Shown piece by piece: positions 1-12,019 of a DNA stretch of 64,000 nt (its first letter is position 1; each line of letters starts with the position of its first letter). The DNA is from Corbicula japonica (Eukaryota; Mollusca; Bivalvia; Venerida; Cyrenidae): assembly GCA_038501625.1 (NCBI GenBank), contig JAZAYU010000005.1, forward strand, positions 10,131,484 to 10,195,483, given 5' to 3'. Under the pieces are notes generated by a model. The model saw only the letters and a program-made list of their open reading frames with translations, was not told the DNA's origin and searched no databases. A program made the translations under genes and the position numbers.

Positions 1-697
1 GGACTCAATTTTAATCAATCAGATGCTTCAAGTTACAGACTGTACTCCAGTCCCAGTTTTACGAACCTTTGATCAACATATGCATTTGATGATTGCTTAC
101 CTTACTCAAGTTACCTTACTGTATCAATGTGTTCAAAAGTTGTTCAAAAGTAGGGGTCATTTGACCCCCCCCCCCCAATTACAGTTTTCAAGGGGTTGTA
201 AGCAAATTGTCTGCAGTTTTAAATATTCAGTGATCTTTACGAGTTATATTGAAATAATTTCATTTTAATAGGTTCAGATACATGTAATTTAAAGTGCAAT
301 AGACACAGTATCTAATTTCTTGCAAATAATTTGCCCACTTTTTTTATAAATTCTCCTGCATTGGAATGACCCCAAGTTCAGAATAATGTGGGGTCAAAAG
401 AGGAAAATTTCAAATTTGCTTGCATCAAAATTCAGGAGTCTGCATCTGATGAAATGCCTTCTTTATTTTGTGGGAATTGTTTCCTGCATTTAGTTTAACT
501 TGTCACAGTGCAGTTTGTGGGACGTCCATCATTAAAGTTAATCAACAGGTATTGGAAAATAAATTGATTTCATGTATTTGCATTTTTGAAGGGTTTTCAA
601 TATCAGGATCTTATCAGATGGCAATAATGGAATTACATGGCAGGGATTCAATTAAAGAATTGAAGACAAGTCTATTTTTATCCAAGAAAATATGAAG
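1..697. other. Non-genic left edge
   Basis: No exon or known repeat is recognisable. The only structure is a run of twelve C at 165-176. If the gene model is right, this is distal 5' flank of the Cas-family gene. Confidence 0.5.
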
Positions 698-1127
698 TAC
701 AGTTAAACCTCCCTATTAAGATCACCTCTGGGACAGGACTAAAGTGGTTTTTAATAGTGGAGTGGTCCTAACCCTTTCCTCCATAAATACACTTTAATTA
801 CTAGGGCAAACAGTTTAGATTCAGATCAGCTGGCACAGATCATCTATGCCATCTGATCAGGATCTAAACTGTTTGTTTTTTTATTTGTTAGGTTATCTGA
901 CCAAAAATGCGACCAGTGCAGATCCTGATCAGACGACACGGATGTGCCGGCTGATCTGGATCTATACTGGTCGCACATGTGTAAAAAGGAGTATATATAT
1001 GGAGGAAAGGGTTAATATTGGGGTGGAAAATAGTTCAACACTGTAAAAAGGACAGTTATATAGTGGTCTTAATATTAAAGGGGATTGTCCTAATTTCAGG
1101 TGGTCTTAATGAGGGGTTTTACTGTAA
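698..1127. repeat. Family D MITE (Tc1/mariner-type ends), copy 1, split by a family A insertion
   Basis: The ends read TACAGTTAAACC and GGTTTTACTGTA, an inverted repeat with CAGT termini flanked by TA as in Tc1/mariner transposons. Just inside are ATTAAGATCACC on the left and GGTGGTCTTAATGAG on the right. The family A copy at 768-1015 interrupts the element; without it D is about 180 bp. No transposase is present. Confidence 0.65.
768..1015. mobile_element. Family A MITE (TTAA, piggyBac-type), full copy
   Basis: It opens CTAA-CCCTTTCCTCCATA and closes TATGGAGGAAAGGG-TTAA. Between the ends are two palindromic halves, each pairing an AGATC-CAGATCAG arm with a CTGATCAGGATCT arm. It sits inside family D, whose matching internal sequence is GGTCTTAATATT, so the TTAA flank is the duplicated target. 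One target copy has mutated to CTAA. Confidence 0.8.
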
Positions 1128-3098
1128 TATGTTTCTGTTGCTGGTCAAAAATGAAGAAATACAAATTTTTTAGTACTGACAGGGTTTTTCCTCTCAAATT
1201 TGGAAAATGGCCCATTCCCACAGAATTGGGGATTTTAATTAATACTTTATGTACAATTGAAAAAATTAGATTATTAAAAGTTCAGGTATTTTTATCGTGT
1301 AGGACCGTTGTTAATCATATTTTATGAATGGTTTCATATTGTGGCATTTTTACAAATTGTTATTTTGAAAACTTTGAAATGGGATATTTTTACAAAAATT
1401 GGGATAAAACAATATTTTTTCAATGGGAATATACCTCTTAACTAGCCATAAAACCAAAAACCAAAAATAAATGCATGTATGATCATTGAATATACCCTTA
1501 TGAGTGTGCTGAAAATCATTGACAATTGTTATTTTAAAGCCAGCATGATTTGAGCCCTTAGAGTGCAAATCAGCACAGAGGCATTTATGCACACTTATTA
1601 TGTTCCAGATGGAAAAAATATTCATTTTTAAAGTAATTTGTAATGACTTTTAATTTTTCTTTCTATTTCAGTAAAATCACAAAAGAGTGAAAAGAATCAG
1701 ATGTGGTTTGGGTGCATTCCTTTGTACGTTTTTTTGAGGTATATATAATATATTATTTATAAATGTATATATTTTGGATAAATTGGTGGAGGGATGGGGG
1801 TGGGGCAAGTAAAAACTGAAAATATAAAAAAAGACAAAAAATGTAATTATTCTTTCATTCCATTTGCACTGAAAAACAATAAAATAGAAAGCTAGAAAAA
1901 TGTGGAAATCTCCTATTTCTGTATCCAGATATTTTTTTGGAAGTGAGCTGAAGCCTGGTGTTAAGAATAATGATGATTTGAGTAAAAATAAGCTGTCATG
2001 GTATCATTAGGTAGATCATTTATCTTGTAATGGCATCTGATGACAACATCGCATGTGCTAATATACCTGGGAGAAGTCCATTACACCTCACTTAAGTAAC
2101 AAATTTGCAATGTGATAAATAATTACTGAGCATCAATGATTTGGATTGGTGTAGATTACTGTCTTTGGGCTAATTTAAGGCAAGTGTCACTGAGTCTGGC
2201 TGTATTATGTTACAGACTGTATTGGTACATGTATGGTTAACATAACATATGGGTGGTCTAGTAGACATTCTTGAAGTGCAGTTAATTAATTATAGTCTCA
2301 TTATGTAAGCATGGTATGGGTTAGTTTTATTTTGAAAGGCCTGTTATTTATGAATTATTTATTTTTACTTCCAGTGTTATGTCTGGTTTCAGAATATGCT
2401 GGTTAAGAATAGAGTTCGCTGAAATGATAAGTGCTGGTCAGTGGATACTTATGATACGATAAAAGGTTTGTTACAGTTATTTTGGTTTGAATGTATCCGT
2501 CAGTTGTGAGTAAACTTATATATACTAGTTTCCACTGACAGATCGTTTCACTTATCTTTTGTGTGAAGTGGAAAAAATTGTTACACAATTTTCTATTTAT
2601 GTTGTCTTTGTTGTTTTCTTTTAATAAGTACAAACAAGAAAATTTAATTCATTCCAACTTTTTATCACTTCTCAACCTCACAATGTTTGGAACTGAAATG
2701 CAAGTAGAAGTGGAAAGGTTGTCTTGGTCAAAGCAAACATTTGTGTTATGAAAGAAGTTCCTTTTTATCTGATTTCGATGAACTTTGGTCTGTTTTCAGT
2801 GGAATTTTCACCTGCATTGTGTGCAAGAGATCTTGTTCTATCTGTCTGGGAATTCTATTATTGATTGACATACAAGAGCACTTGTATTCCTTTAATCAGA
2901 TCAAAAAAGCAAAAAATAGATAGACAGTATTATGCAGATTAATGTCATACTGTTTTTAAAAGCTTTTCACGGATAACTTAACATTTCCAGTGCTTGGTGC
3001 AATACAAGACTATCTACTTCAAAATTCTGTATGCGTTAGATCAGTTTTGTGTCAAGACCTTGATTTGTTAGTGCTATTATGTAGATCAGCTTGCAGAT
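1128..3098. other. Non-genic AT-rich stretch
   Basis: No exon, repeat family or RNA gene could be recognised on either strand. Short ORFs here have no domain signature and are at chance length for AT-rich DNA. Confidence 0.4.
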
Positions 3099-3105
3099 CT
3101 TTTTT

Positions 3106-3370
3106 TATGCCCCCATGAAGTGGGAGGCATATAGAGTTGCACCTGTCTGTACGTTCATCCGTTTGTTAGTACGTATGATCCCTTAGAAATCTTGGGGCAT
3201 CAACTCCATATTAACTATCGGGCAGATTTCTTTCATACTTGCACAGATGATCAAGCAGGATTTGTAGATGATCGGAAAGAAAAGATTTTGTCCTGTGACC
3301 ATTTTTACCAGAGTTTGTTACAAATATCATTGTTGCAGTGGGGGCATCAGTGTCAGAGGACACATTCTAG
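3106..3370 (+). mobile_element. Family G, Helentron-like non-autonomous element, copy 1
   Basis: It follows a T run and starts with a hairpin, TATGCCCCCATGAAGTGGGA with GGCATA completing the stem. A degenerate GT/CCGT-rich stretch follows. The 3' end carries GTGGGGGCATC, the inverse of the 5' terminus, then a GTGTC...GGACAC hairpin and CTAG. It aligns over its whole length with the reverse-oriented copy at 29730-29990. A 5' hairpin, an internalised inverse of the 5' end and a 3' hairpin, with no target duplication, match non-autonomous Helentrons (HINEs). Confidence 0.65.
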
Positions 3371-4198
3371 TTCTTACCAGGGTCTACTTGCTATTTAATG
3401 ATTTCAAAATACCTCCTTTAAAGTTTTTATTGGATCTCTCTAAATTTGAAGGTAGACATGTCTATTAAAGAAATTAAATGGGTTCAAGAACACAAATATC
3501 TCAAGTTGAGTGACTGTTTTACCTGATTGATATGATATTTTCTGTGAAAGGAAAAGTGTGCTTTGGAATATTTGCAAAGTGGTTTAAATAAAGGGTCCAT
3601 TGAAGCGTTATGCACAATGTGTGCATTGGGCTTCTAAATTGATTACTGTTTTTTGTTAGTGATGTTATCTTTAATTTTTTAAGAGCTATGCAGCTATTCA
3701 CTAAATTATGGTGCATTTGAAGGCTTTTGAAGATCCAGATCTACAGAATCCGATCAGGGTCCTCATGGTTTCTATTCAGTCAGTAAACTTCTTCAAAACA
3801 CCCCTATGGGATATGAATGAACTAGTCTCTATCCAAAGAAAAGTTTATCCATTACAAAAATATAGTGGGTACAAAATTAAATGTTTTCACTGATTTCCTA
3901 TACAATTTTGTATGTTTGTCTTGAAAGTTTGTCAGTCAGGTTCTATGTGGGTGTCTTTCCTGTCATTGAAATGATCCCTGACAAATGTTGGGAGAGCTTA
4001 CAGTGAGGTCTTTGTCTGTCACCTGCCACTTTACCTGTCTCTACACAATACCATATAACTCTGTTAGTTTTAGTATTGTTTTAGGTTACAGTAGCTGCAT
4101 TGTTGTTGGTGTTGAGAAAAGGAAACCTTTAATCCTTTTCTGCATACAACAGCTTCTTGTTTTTCATTCTACTTAAACTATCAAACATCAGAATTGAG
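3371..4198. other. Non-genic stretch
   Basis: Nothing recognisable between the G element and the next family A copy. Confidence 0.4.
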
Positions 4199-4391
4199 TT
4201 AAAAAAATTTAGATCAGCTGGCACATTCGTGTGATCAGGATCTGCACTGGTAGCATTTTGGTCAGAAATAACCTAACAAATCAAAAAGCAGACAGTGCAG
4301 ATCCTGATCAGATGGCACGGATGTGATGGCTGATCTGGATCTACACTGTTCACCCAGGCAATAAAGGTTTATCTGTGGAGGAAAGGGTAAA
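4199..4391. mobile_element. Family A MITE, left arm shortened
   Basis: TTAA at the left is followed almost directly by the AGATCAGCTGGCACA arm, so the left terminal repeat is deleted. The right half is complete and ends GGAGGAAAGGG-TAAA. Confidence 0.7.
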
Positions 4392-4789
4392 TTCACTGTT
4401 GTTTAACTATTGGTACTATTGGTTCTTTCAGATTGTAGAACAGATTCAGTTATCCCGTTGCAAAGCCGGAGTTCTGCTGATGTGTGTGAGTACCTTGGTA
4501 AACTGATTCTGATGATAGGTTAAAAATACCTGTGTAAAGATACTAATCATTTCCATAGGGATCTGTGACAACTGCTAGGGGACAAAATGAATTACCACCA
4601 CATTTGCCTGTGTGTAGGTAAAACTGTCGGACTTGATCTAACTCAAACCATACCAAAGAAGTAACCATGGTTTTGCAGTTCACACTCTGATATAATTTAA
4701 CTTAAAACATTTTTATTTAACATTGAAACAAGTTGTTTCAAGTTATATTAATCACACAAAATGGCTGCTACCTGTGTTGAAACCAGTAC

Positions 4790-4925
4790 TCACACCACCT
4801 GTGGATTTTAGTAATTGAACAAGATTCTCATCCCTGCTGGGATTGGAACCTGCAAGTCTCCAGATCAGGTCCTGATCATCAAGCTGAGAATGGAGATCTC
4901 ACGGATCTGATTAGCGGAAATGGAG
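4790..4925 (-). repeat. Possible tRNA-derived SINE fragment
   Basis: On the minus strand 4839-4850 reads GGTTCCAATCCC, a good match to a pol III B box (GGTTCRANTCC). An A box about 40-50 bases upstream is weak. Not assignable to a known SINE family by eye. Confidence 0.25.
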
Positions 4926-4965
4926 CCAATTAGATGCTTGAGATTAGAGACTGGTCTCCAAACGG
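4919..4965. repeat. Family P fragment (one arm)
   Basis: AGCCAATTAGATGCTTGAGA followed by GAGACTGGTCTCC matches one arm of the palindromic family; the other arm is absent or too decayed to see. Confidence 0.5.
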
Positions 4966-5139
4966 AGTTTTTTTTATCTCCACCGACCTTGTCTCTAGAA
5001 CTCAGTTAACCCTTTCCTCCATAGATACACCTTTATTTCGTGTGTGAACAGTTTAGATCTAGATCTATTTGAACAGTTTAGATCCAGATCAGCCGGCACA
5101 TCTGTGCCGTCTGATCAGGATATAAACTGTTCCCTTTTT

Positions 5140-6050
5140 ATGCGCCCGTTTGAAAAACGGGACGTATTATGGGAACACCTGCAGCGGGCAGGCGGGCGGG
5201 CGGTGTCCACATGGTTTCCGCTCTCTAAGTCAAAGAGTTTTCAATATGTTTGTGGGCATAATATCTCGACCAAGTTCTATAACCAGCCAAATCCCCCCAG
5301 GCACTCCTGAATTATGGCCCTTGAATTGTCCAAAATTACTGTTTCTGCTCTCAGTCAAAGAGTTTTCATCCGGACTTTATCAAACTTGGTGAATATGTTA
5401 GTGGGCATAATATCTCGACCAAGTTCTATAACCAGCCAAATCCCCCCAGGCACTCCTGAGTTATGGCCCTTGAATTGTCAAAAATTACTGTTTTCGCTCT
5501 CTAAGTCAAAGAGTTTTCATCCGGTCTTTATCAAACTTGGTGAATATGTTGGTGGACATAATATCTCGACCAAGTTCTTAACCAGCCAAATCCCCCCCAT
5601 GCACTCCTGAATTATGGCCCTTGAATTGACCAAAATAAGGGTTTGCGCTCTCTAAGTCAAAGAGTTTTCATCTGGTCTTTATCAAACTTGGTGAATATGT
5701 TGGTGGGCATAATATCTCGACCAAGTTCTATAACCAGCCAAATCCCCCCAGGCACTCCTGAATTATGGCCCTTGAATTGTCCAAAATTACTGTTTCCGCT
5801 CTCTAAGTCAAAGAGTTTTCATCCGGTCTTTATCAAACTTGGTGAATATGTTGGTGGGCATAATATCTCGACCAAGTTCTATAACCTGCCGAATCCCCCC
5901 AGGCACTCCTGAATTATGGCCCTTGAATTGTCCAAAAACTGAATTAGCGGTATCTGCTCTCCAAGTCGAATAATTTTCATCGGATCATTATGCAACTTTG
6001 ATGATCAGCATTTTGACGGGCGTATTTTGTGTCAGTTTGGCACTCTTGTT
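5140..6050 (+). mobile_element. Family H, Helentron/pearl-like element with tandem core repeats
   Basis: The 5' end is a hairpin starting ATGCGCCCGTTTG with CAAACGGG-type pairing, followed by a GGGCGGGCGG stretch and about five tandem core units. The 3' end carries GACGGGCGTAT, the inverse of the 5' terminus, then a GTGTC-AGTTT-GGCAC hairpin and TCTTGTT. The flanks rejoin as the CTTTTT-TATTCAT spacer of family A with no target duplication, so integration was between two T residues as for Helentrons. No Rep/helicase gene, so it is non-autonomous. Confidence 0.65.
5219..5960 (+). repeat. About 150-bp tandem repeat, five copies
   Basis: Units begin near 5219, 5346, 5495, 5645 and 5796 at the motif CTCTCTAAGTCAAAGAGTTT; a decayed sixth starts near 5955. 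The first unit lacks about 24 bases. Internal landmarks are CATAATATCTCGACCAAGTT and TTATGGCCCTTGAATTG. The period is divisible by three, so the repeat keeps reading frames open, but the peptides have no protein character. Confidence 0.85.
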
Positions 6051-6146
6051 TATTCATAAGGTTATTTCTGACCAAAAAGCAACCAGTGTAGATCCTGATC
6101 AGACAGCACATGTGTAAAATCACGTATGTATGGAGGAAAGTGTTAA

Positions 6147-6536
6147 TCGTCCGATATTTGTCTATTGACAAGCCAAAGCACTGACTGTCAACCCATGAGG
6201 AGAATGTAATTTTAAATATTCTAAAAATAACATATGATTAAAACTTTCTGCAGATAGTAGATTAAAGAATACTATAAATAATAAAAAGCATGATAAAAAT
6301 ATTTAGCAAAATTATTTACAGAAACTGTAACTGATGTCTGCGGAGAGATAAGATGTTATCAGACAGTCTATGTACAGAAAATCCTCTCTTCAAATGCACG
6401 ATATGCAATATAACGCATTCCCCGATTCCAAGTGTTAAATCGAAATGCTCCGGAATTTGTAGAGGATTTTGTGGTTTTAATAACAAAAATATTTATGTTC
6501 TGGAAATAGATTGGTAGCATGATTTTTTGTTCTTGA
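6147..6536. other. Non-genic stretch
   Basis: AT-rich, nothing recognisable. Confidence 0.4.
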
Positions 6537-6716
6537 TTAACTCTTTTCCCCATGGGGTATGGCTGTTAATCATGGGCAAACAGTGTAGATTGAGATCAGC
6601 CTAAACATCCATAAGGTAAAACAAAGGCTTTTTTTAATGTTTGGATGTGCCGGCTGATCTTGATCTACACTGTTTGCACATATGACTAAATTCCCATATA
6701 TGGAGTAAATGGTTTA
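6537..6716. mobile_element. Family A MITE, internally deleted
   Basis: Flanked by TTAA and TTTA. Left arm GCAAACAGTGTAGATTGAGA and right arm GCCGGCTGATCTTGATC are present; the middle (facing arms and spacer) is replaced by about 40 AT-rich bases. Confidence 0.7.
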
Positions 6717-6947
6717 GAAACAATACTTCTTAATTTGAATTTTATCTTATTCATTGTGTAGTCAGTTTTGTACAAATGTTTAAGTTGAAATATTAAAATT
6801 TTGACAATGTTTTTGATGCTGGTTTGTTTAAAATTTTCATTGTGTTATTTATGGGTAAACGCCATTTGCATTTTACTTTTCCTTGATTTCTTAGTCATGA
6901 AAATTTCTGATTGCCTCTTTGGTATCCCCACTTCCCCCACACCCTTC

Positions 6948-7043
6948 AAACAACAACAACAAAACAACACAACAGCAACCCCCATCTCCAACCATAAAAA
7001 ACCTCCACAAAACAATCCAAAACAACAACAACAAAAACACCAA
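6948..7043 (+). repeat. CAA-rich low-complexity tract
   Basis: Repeated CAA/AAC triplets (CAACAACAACAAAACAAC) interrupted by CCCCCAT. Any encoded Gln/Asn-rich peptide is a by-product of the repeat. Confidence 0.7.
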
Positions 7044-7549
7044 GTGTTTGCAATTTCTCACATTTGTGTTAGCTTTTTTTGCGATGAGGTGATGAGTAAG
7101 TTAAAATGTGAGACAGTATAATTAGTGAAATTCAGGGAGTGCAAAAAATGATTACGAAAGACTCTCACAATTTTGCAGGTGCTTTTTTGCAATTACAACA
7201 AGTTCATAGGTATTTTTAGAAAGTAAAACTATAACTCCAAGATACATATATTGCTAAGAAACTTGATCACACTGTTGAAAAGACAAAGAAGTACATAAAA
7301 TGCATGTATACATGTATGATAAAAGTAATTTTCAGGATGATTTTGTCAGATAATAAGCAAAAGATATACAGTTCTGGTGAAATCATAAGAAAATTAGTGC
7401 ATAATTATATCAATGCTTAGAGCAAAAAACTGAAAAAATCTGCAGTTGCTCTGCACTTACTGATTTGTGGTCAGAAAAATTATATATATATATTTTTTTA
7501 TATAGATTCTATGTTATGATGTTTATTTATGATATTTATGGTATGATAT

Positions 7550-7795
7550 ATAACCCTATTCACTTGACTTCTGACTTAAAACAGACCAGAGCTTATCCTG
7601 ATCAGTTTGCATGTGCATGCAGTCTAATAAGGATCTACACAGTTTGCATCTTGGTCAGAAATGACATAATTGATCTGAATGCAAACATTGTAGATCCTGA
7701 TCAGATCTGCAAGAATGTTCAAGCAGATCTTGATTCTACACAGGCTGCACATACACTGAGAGATGTTTGCTATATCCCATGTAGTAAATGGTTAA
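7550..7795. mobile_element. Family A MITE, full but diverged
   Basis: ATAA-CCCTATT at the left, AGTAAATGG-TTAA at the right, with both palindromic halves and the spacer ATCTTGGTCAGAAATGACAT between them. An open frame runs across it by chance. Confidence 0.65.
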
Positions 7796-8383
7796 GAAGA
7801 ACCCCATACAAAACTGATATTAAAGGTTGGCTGGCCACTTATTAATAATTGATCAGTTTTCTTAAGAAAAACCAGCCTAAGGAGAACAAACCCCATCTGT
7901 TTTGACAGTCAGTAGCTTAAAGATGTTTTAAAACATTTCAGGGTAATTGAAAAGTAATGAGTAAAAGATGTTAAACAGATAATTAAATGCAGAATAAGCA
8001 AGTTAAATGCTCGTAAATTCTGTGTTAAAGGCAACTTTTCCAGATGGTTAAACATCTTCGAAGTTAGGTTAGCAGAAAAAAGTACAAAGTGATAAAACAT
8101 AAAGTAATGAAATAAAGAATTCTTCTAAATCAGTGTTCTTTTAGCAAAGGGGTGTGAACGAGCTTTGGTTTCATAGAGGTTTCGCAGATAGAGATCTCAG
8201 GGAAATGAACCTTACTCCAGTTGTCTTTTCAGAAACTGATCTTTAGATTACTGTCACAGATTATGCTAAAGATAGGTTCATTCATGAAAAGTTGGAGATT
8301 ATTCTGTCAAGTCTCTCTTTGTCTACTGAATTAGTGATGATTATTGTTATGCAGATTAGTTCATTACCTTGATATAGACTGTA
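7796..8383. other. Non-genic stretch
   Basis: Nothing recognisable. Confidence 0.4.
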
Positions 8384-8530
8384 TCCAAGTTCATTAAACT
8401 AAATCTGGAGACCAGTCTCAATTCTCAAGCATCTGATTGGCTGAAATGGCGACCAGTCACCATTTCAGCCAATCAGATGCTTGAGATTTGAGACTGGTCT
8501 CCAATCTTAGTTTTATGATCTTGGGCCCTG
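8384..8530. mobile_element. Family P palindromic element (subfamily with TATGATCTTGG end)
   Basis: The two arms pair almost perfectly around GCGACCAGTCACCATTTC. Arms contain CTGATTGGCTGAAATGG and its inverse. The left terminus has drifted (CCAAGTTCATTAAACTAA) from the right terminus (TTAGTTTTATGATCTTGG). Confidence 0.8.
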
Positions 8531-8589
8531 GTTTTGAGTTTCAAAGACATTGTTCTGTGGTTCAAGGATGTTCATTGATCTTCTGTGTA

Positions 8590-8890
8590 AATTCAATTTC
8601 CAATCTTAAGCACCTGATTGGCTGAAATATACATTTTCTCAGAAGTGACCAGTTAGAAACTAGTCTCAAATCTTGAACATAGGATTTGCTGAAATAAGCA
8701 TATTCTCCAAATTGACTAATCAGAAACTAGTTTTTTCCGAGCTGGTCAGATGATTGACTGAAATAGAAATTGTCTCGAAGCAGAATCAGAAACAAGTGTG
8801 TTCAGACTGCACTCCAGTCTTGAGCAGCTGATTGGATGAAAAAGATATTGTCTCAAAACTGACCAATAAGAAACAGTTTATGATACAATA
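8590..8890. repeat. Array of decayed family P arms
   Basis: At least four degenerate arm copies follow one another: CACCTGATTGGCTGAAAT, GATTTGCTGAAAT, GATGATTGACTGAAATAG and GCAGCTGATTGGATGAAA, with TGACCAATMAGAAAC between them. This looks like old tandem growth of one arm. Confidence 0.5.
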
Positions 8891-9394
8891 GACAATATTT
8901 TATTTTAGTTTGTGAAACTGAACATAACTTCTTTCATTTCATTGTTTGTATTTCAGTATAAAAAAAAGATACCATTGATGTGGCGTTGTGTTGATGGTCA
9001 GCATTGATGGCTTTTTACTAGTTGGCACCAGATCCTGATTGAGGTAGGTAACTATGAATCTAAACAGAGTTTTGGACTATCTGTATGCAACTAGAAACGA
9101 CTGAAGTCACCTTAACTATCTTATATAAAATCAAAGTGTTCCGATTAAAGATGCATCAGCAGCCAGTGTAGATCTAGATCCATGCAGTCTGACTCAGATT
9201 GGAAGAAAGATACACACATATTACTCAAATTCCAGTGTATTTACATTGTTTTTCCAGATTTTAAGACAACCAATCAGTAAAAACTAACCAATAAGAGGTG
9301 GTTTGTTAATAGCCTGCAGATGCTTGTCTGTCAATGTACCAGGGTCATAATTGAAAGAACAAAAACAGTAAATCAGAAAACTCAACTTTCTGCT

Positions 9395-9650
9395 TCAGTT
9401 TGGTGTACTTCATGGGATTTGGCTGTTATCTGTGGTGAACAATGTATATATTCAGAACAGCTGGCACATCAGTGTCATCTGAACAGGGTTTACACAATTT
9501 ACACTGTTCGCTTTTAGATTCATCTGGTTGTTTCTGACCAAGATATTAGCACTTAAGGGTCAGATCAGACAGGACTGATTTTCTGACTGATTTTGATCTA
9601 CACTCAAAAACATGTGATAAAACCCATACAAATGGAGTAAAGGGGTATAA
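9395..9650. mobile_element. Family A MITE, diverged
   Basis: Left arm AACAGCTGGCACATCAGTG, spacer TTTAGATTCATCTGGTTG and right arm TTGATCTACACTC are visible, ending TGGAGTAAAGGGG. A smaller fragment (GTGTAGATCTAGATCC) lies just upstream at about 9155-9205. Confidence 0.55.
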
Positions 9651-10007
9651 GAAACAAGTTAATGTACTTTGGCACATTTTGTCATAAAAGACCTCAATAT
9701 TTGGCTCATCATATCATAATCCAAGATGTGTTAATGTAATCAATTAATTTGCCTTCTGCTCATAAAAATTATTTCTATGTCATTGTGCTCTAGGACATGA
9801 ACTTCCATAGCAAAATCTATATTGTCACTGGGGCTTTGTTTACTTTACAAGTTCATCAATAAATGATGAGAAGATTTGCTTTAATTCCAGCCTTCTTTTC
9901 CAGTCAATTGCTATGGCAGGACAATTCTAATTGCAGAGCTTGTAAGACAAGAACAAATAAGCAGAAAATCGTTTATTGTGTCCAGAATTGTTAATAGTCA
10001 GTAATGT

Positions 10008-10159
10008 CAGGATTGAAGGTTATAAAACTGAGATTGGAAACCAGTCTCAAATCTCAAGCATTTGATTGGCTGAAATGGCGACCAGTCGCCATTTCAGCCA
10101 ATCAGATGCTTGAGATTTGAGACTGGTTTCCATGCTTAGTTTTATAACCTTGGGCACTG
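10008..10159. mobile_element. Family P palindromic element, near intact
   Basis: Termini CAGGATTGAAGGTTAT and ATAACCTTGGGCACTG. Arms pair with few mismatches around GGCGACCAGTCGCC, and each arm carries a GCCAATCAGA/CTGATTGGC motif. Confidence 0.85.
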
Positions 10160-10265
10160 ATCAATTCTGATCAGACAGTGAACAGTGACATTACATTGTT
10201 CAATATAAATGTTTCTTGATATTCTAAATTCTATAAGACTGAGTTTGTATAAAATATTAAACCCT

Positions 10266-10504
10266 TTAACCCTGTACTCCATAGATACACCTTTATTCCA
10301 GGGGAAAACAGTGTAGATCCAGATCAGCTGACACATCCATGCCATCAGATCATGATCTACACAGTTCAATTATGGACTTTTAGATTTTTTTCTGACCAAT
10401 AACCGACCAGTGCAGATCTAGATCAGATTGCACGGATTTGCTGGCTTATCTGAATCTACACTGTTCCATGTCATTAAAGTTTTGTCTATAGAGTATAGGG
10501 TTAA
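10266..10504. mobile_element. Family A MITE, full copy
   Basis: TTAA on both sides (10266-10269 and 10501-10504), with CCCTGTACTCCATAGATACA and GAGTATAGGG as inner ends. Both palindromic halves are present. Confidence 0.8.
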
Positions 10505-10689
10505 TGCAGAAAATTGTTAATTTGTTATTGTTTTTACAAGTATGGAATTTCAGATCAATAGCTATCAGACAGAAAAGGATGATGTTTCAATAGAGTTCAA
10601 TAAAACATTGTTAGCTCTTATGTTTGTATCAAAATAAAAAAGAAAGTTTGTTTGGGTAACTTGACAGTCAGGTAACATAAATAAGAATT

Positions 10690-10950
10690 TTATTGCATGG
10701 GTGAACTGTGTAGATACAGATTAGCTGGCACATTCCTGCAATCATATCAGGATCTACACTGTCACAGTTTAGATTCATTAGGTTCGAGATCAGTGTCCAA
10801 GGTTATAAAACTGAGCATGGAAACCAGTCTCAAATCTCAAGCATCTGATTGGCTGAAATGGCTACCAGCCGCCATTTCAGCCAATCAGATGCTTGAGATT
10901 TGAGACTGGTTTCCATGCTCAGTTTTATAACCTTAGGCCCTGATGGCACA
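10690..10950. mobile_element. Family A MITE fragment carrying a family P insertion
   Basis: The left palindromic half (GTGTAGATACAGATTAGCTG ... GATCTACACTG) and the spacer TTTAGATTCATTAGGTT are followed by GAGATCA, then the P element, then GATGGCACATGG. Without P the junction reads GATCA-GATGGCAC, the normal family A right half. Confidence 0.6.
10791..10942. mobile_element. Family P palindromic element nested in family A
   Basis: Termini CAGTGTCCAAGGTTAT and ATAACCTTAGGCCCTG. The arms are close to perfect around GGCTACCAGCCGCC. Confidence 0.85.
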
Positions 10951-11021
10951 TGGAAACGTACTACAGAAGAGGCCTTTTTATCTAATCAAGGTTGGTTTTT
11001 TCTTAGCAGGCAGATCCTTAA

Positions 11022-11119
11022 TTAATCCTTTAGATACAGGTTTTATCGCATGTGCAGGCATGGATCTGAATCTACACTGCTAATGAATAACAGCCATATC
11101 TCACTTGATAAAGGATTAA
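11022..11119. mobile_element. Family A MITE, very short form
   Basis: TTAA-TCCTTTAGATACAGG at the left and GATAAAGGA-TTAA at the right with only one arm remnant (CATGGATCTGAATCTACACT), about 98 bp in all. Confidence 0.6.
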
Positions 11120-11659
11120 ACTAACCAATGGTTTTATTCTGCTTAAATATAACTATGTCTTCTTGCATATTTATGTGCATTTGGATATAACCTGAAGTGT
11201 TACAATAAATAGAGGTTATAAAACCGAAGAAATAACATATAACTTCAGTGGAAAATTGGATATCAGTTTAATCAGTTTATAAGTTTATTTAGTAAATTAG
11301 ATTAAACAGTAGATACAGTTTCAAACGTTAGATCAAGCTACGAGGCATGTTAACTTGCTGCAGTTTGTTTCATTTAAATTGGTGTAAAATACTGCACAGA
11401 CAGCAAATTGCAGGAAAAGAGATGGGGGCCTACTGCACTAGTTCCTGGAAACGGCTGTGTCATATGTTAAATGGATGCTTTCTTCATTAAGCAATTGCTA
11501 ATTGATGTGGGTAAGGAGTCTCATTTGACTCCCAGTGGGACCAGGCACAAGACTGCAGGTCTTTAGCAATATGATACCAGTCTTATGTCTTGTTGTAATT
11601 AACCAACCCACATGATGAGGAAGCTGTCATTCACAGTGAAGACTTCAATGTCATGGACA

Positions 11660-11914
11660 TTAACCCTTTACTCTGTATCTACTCATGTATTGTGTGGGCC
11701 AGCAGTGTAGATCCAGATCTGTTGGCACATCCATGCTGCCTGATCTGGATTAACACTGTTTGCTGTAAGATTCATTAGGTTATTTGTGACCAAGACGTGA
11801 CCAGTGTAGATCCAGATCAGATCCAGATCAGATAATGGCACAGATGTTCCAGCTGATCTTGATCTACACTTGTTGCACACGGGGATAAAAGAAATATATG
11901 GAGTAAGGGGTTAA
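11660..11914. mobile_element. Family A MITE, full copy
   Basis: TTAA at both ends, termini CCCTTTACTCTGTATC and TATGGAGTAAGGGG. The right half has a small duplication (AGATCCAGATC twice). Confidence 0.8.
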
Positions 11915-12019
11915 GAATGGCTGCTTTAAACATTAACAAATCTGGATTTTTGCTTTAGTTTTAAAGTACAGTTGGCATTCAGACTGCAAGTTCTATGAAT
12001 AAATATTTGAGTCCAGTTT

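Larger units (their letters stand above)
5006..6146. mobile_element. Family A MITE split by a Helentron-like insertion
   Basis: Both ends are intact: TTAA-CCCTTTCCTCCATAG on the left and TATGGAGGAAAGTG-TTAA on the right. The left half (to about 5139) has a small tandem duplication of GAACAGTTTAGATC. The right half resumes at 6051 with TATTCATAAGGTTATTTCTG. The 0.9 kb between is the foreign family H element. Confidence 0.8.

Noticed and set aside
5150..5912. Overlapping ORFs of 80-98 codons in family H
   Set aside because: They arise because the tandem period (about 150) is a multiple of three; the peptides repeat the DNA unit and show no domain.
6801..7121. Gln/Asn/Pro-rich ORF
   Set aside because: Encoded by the CAA-rich low-complexity tract; no splice sites or domain.
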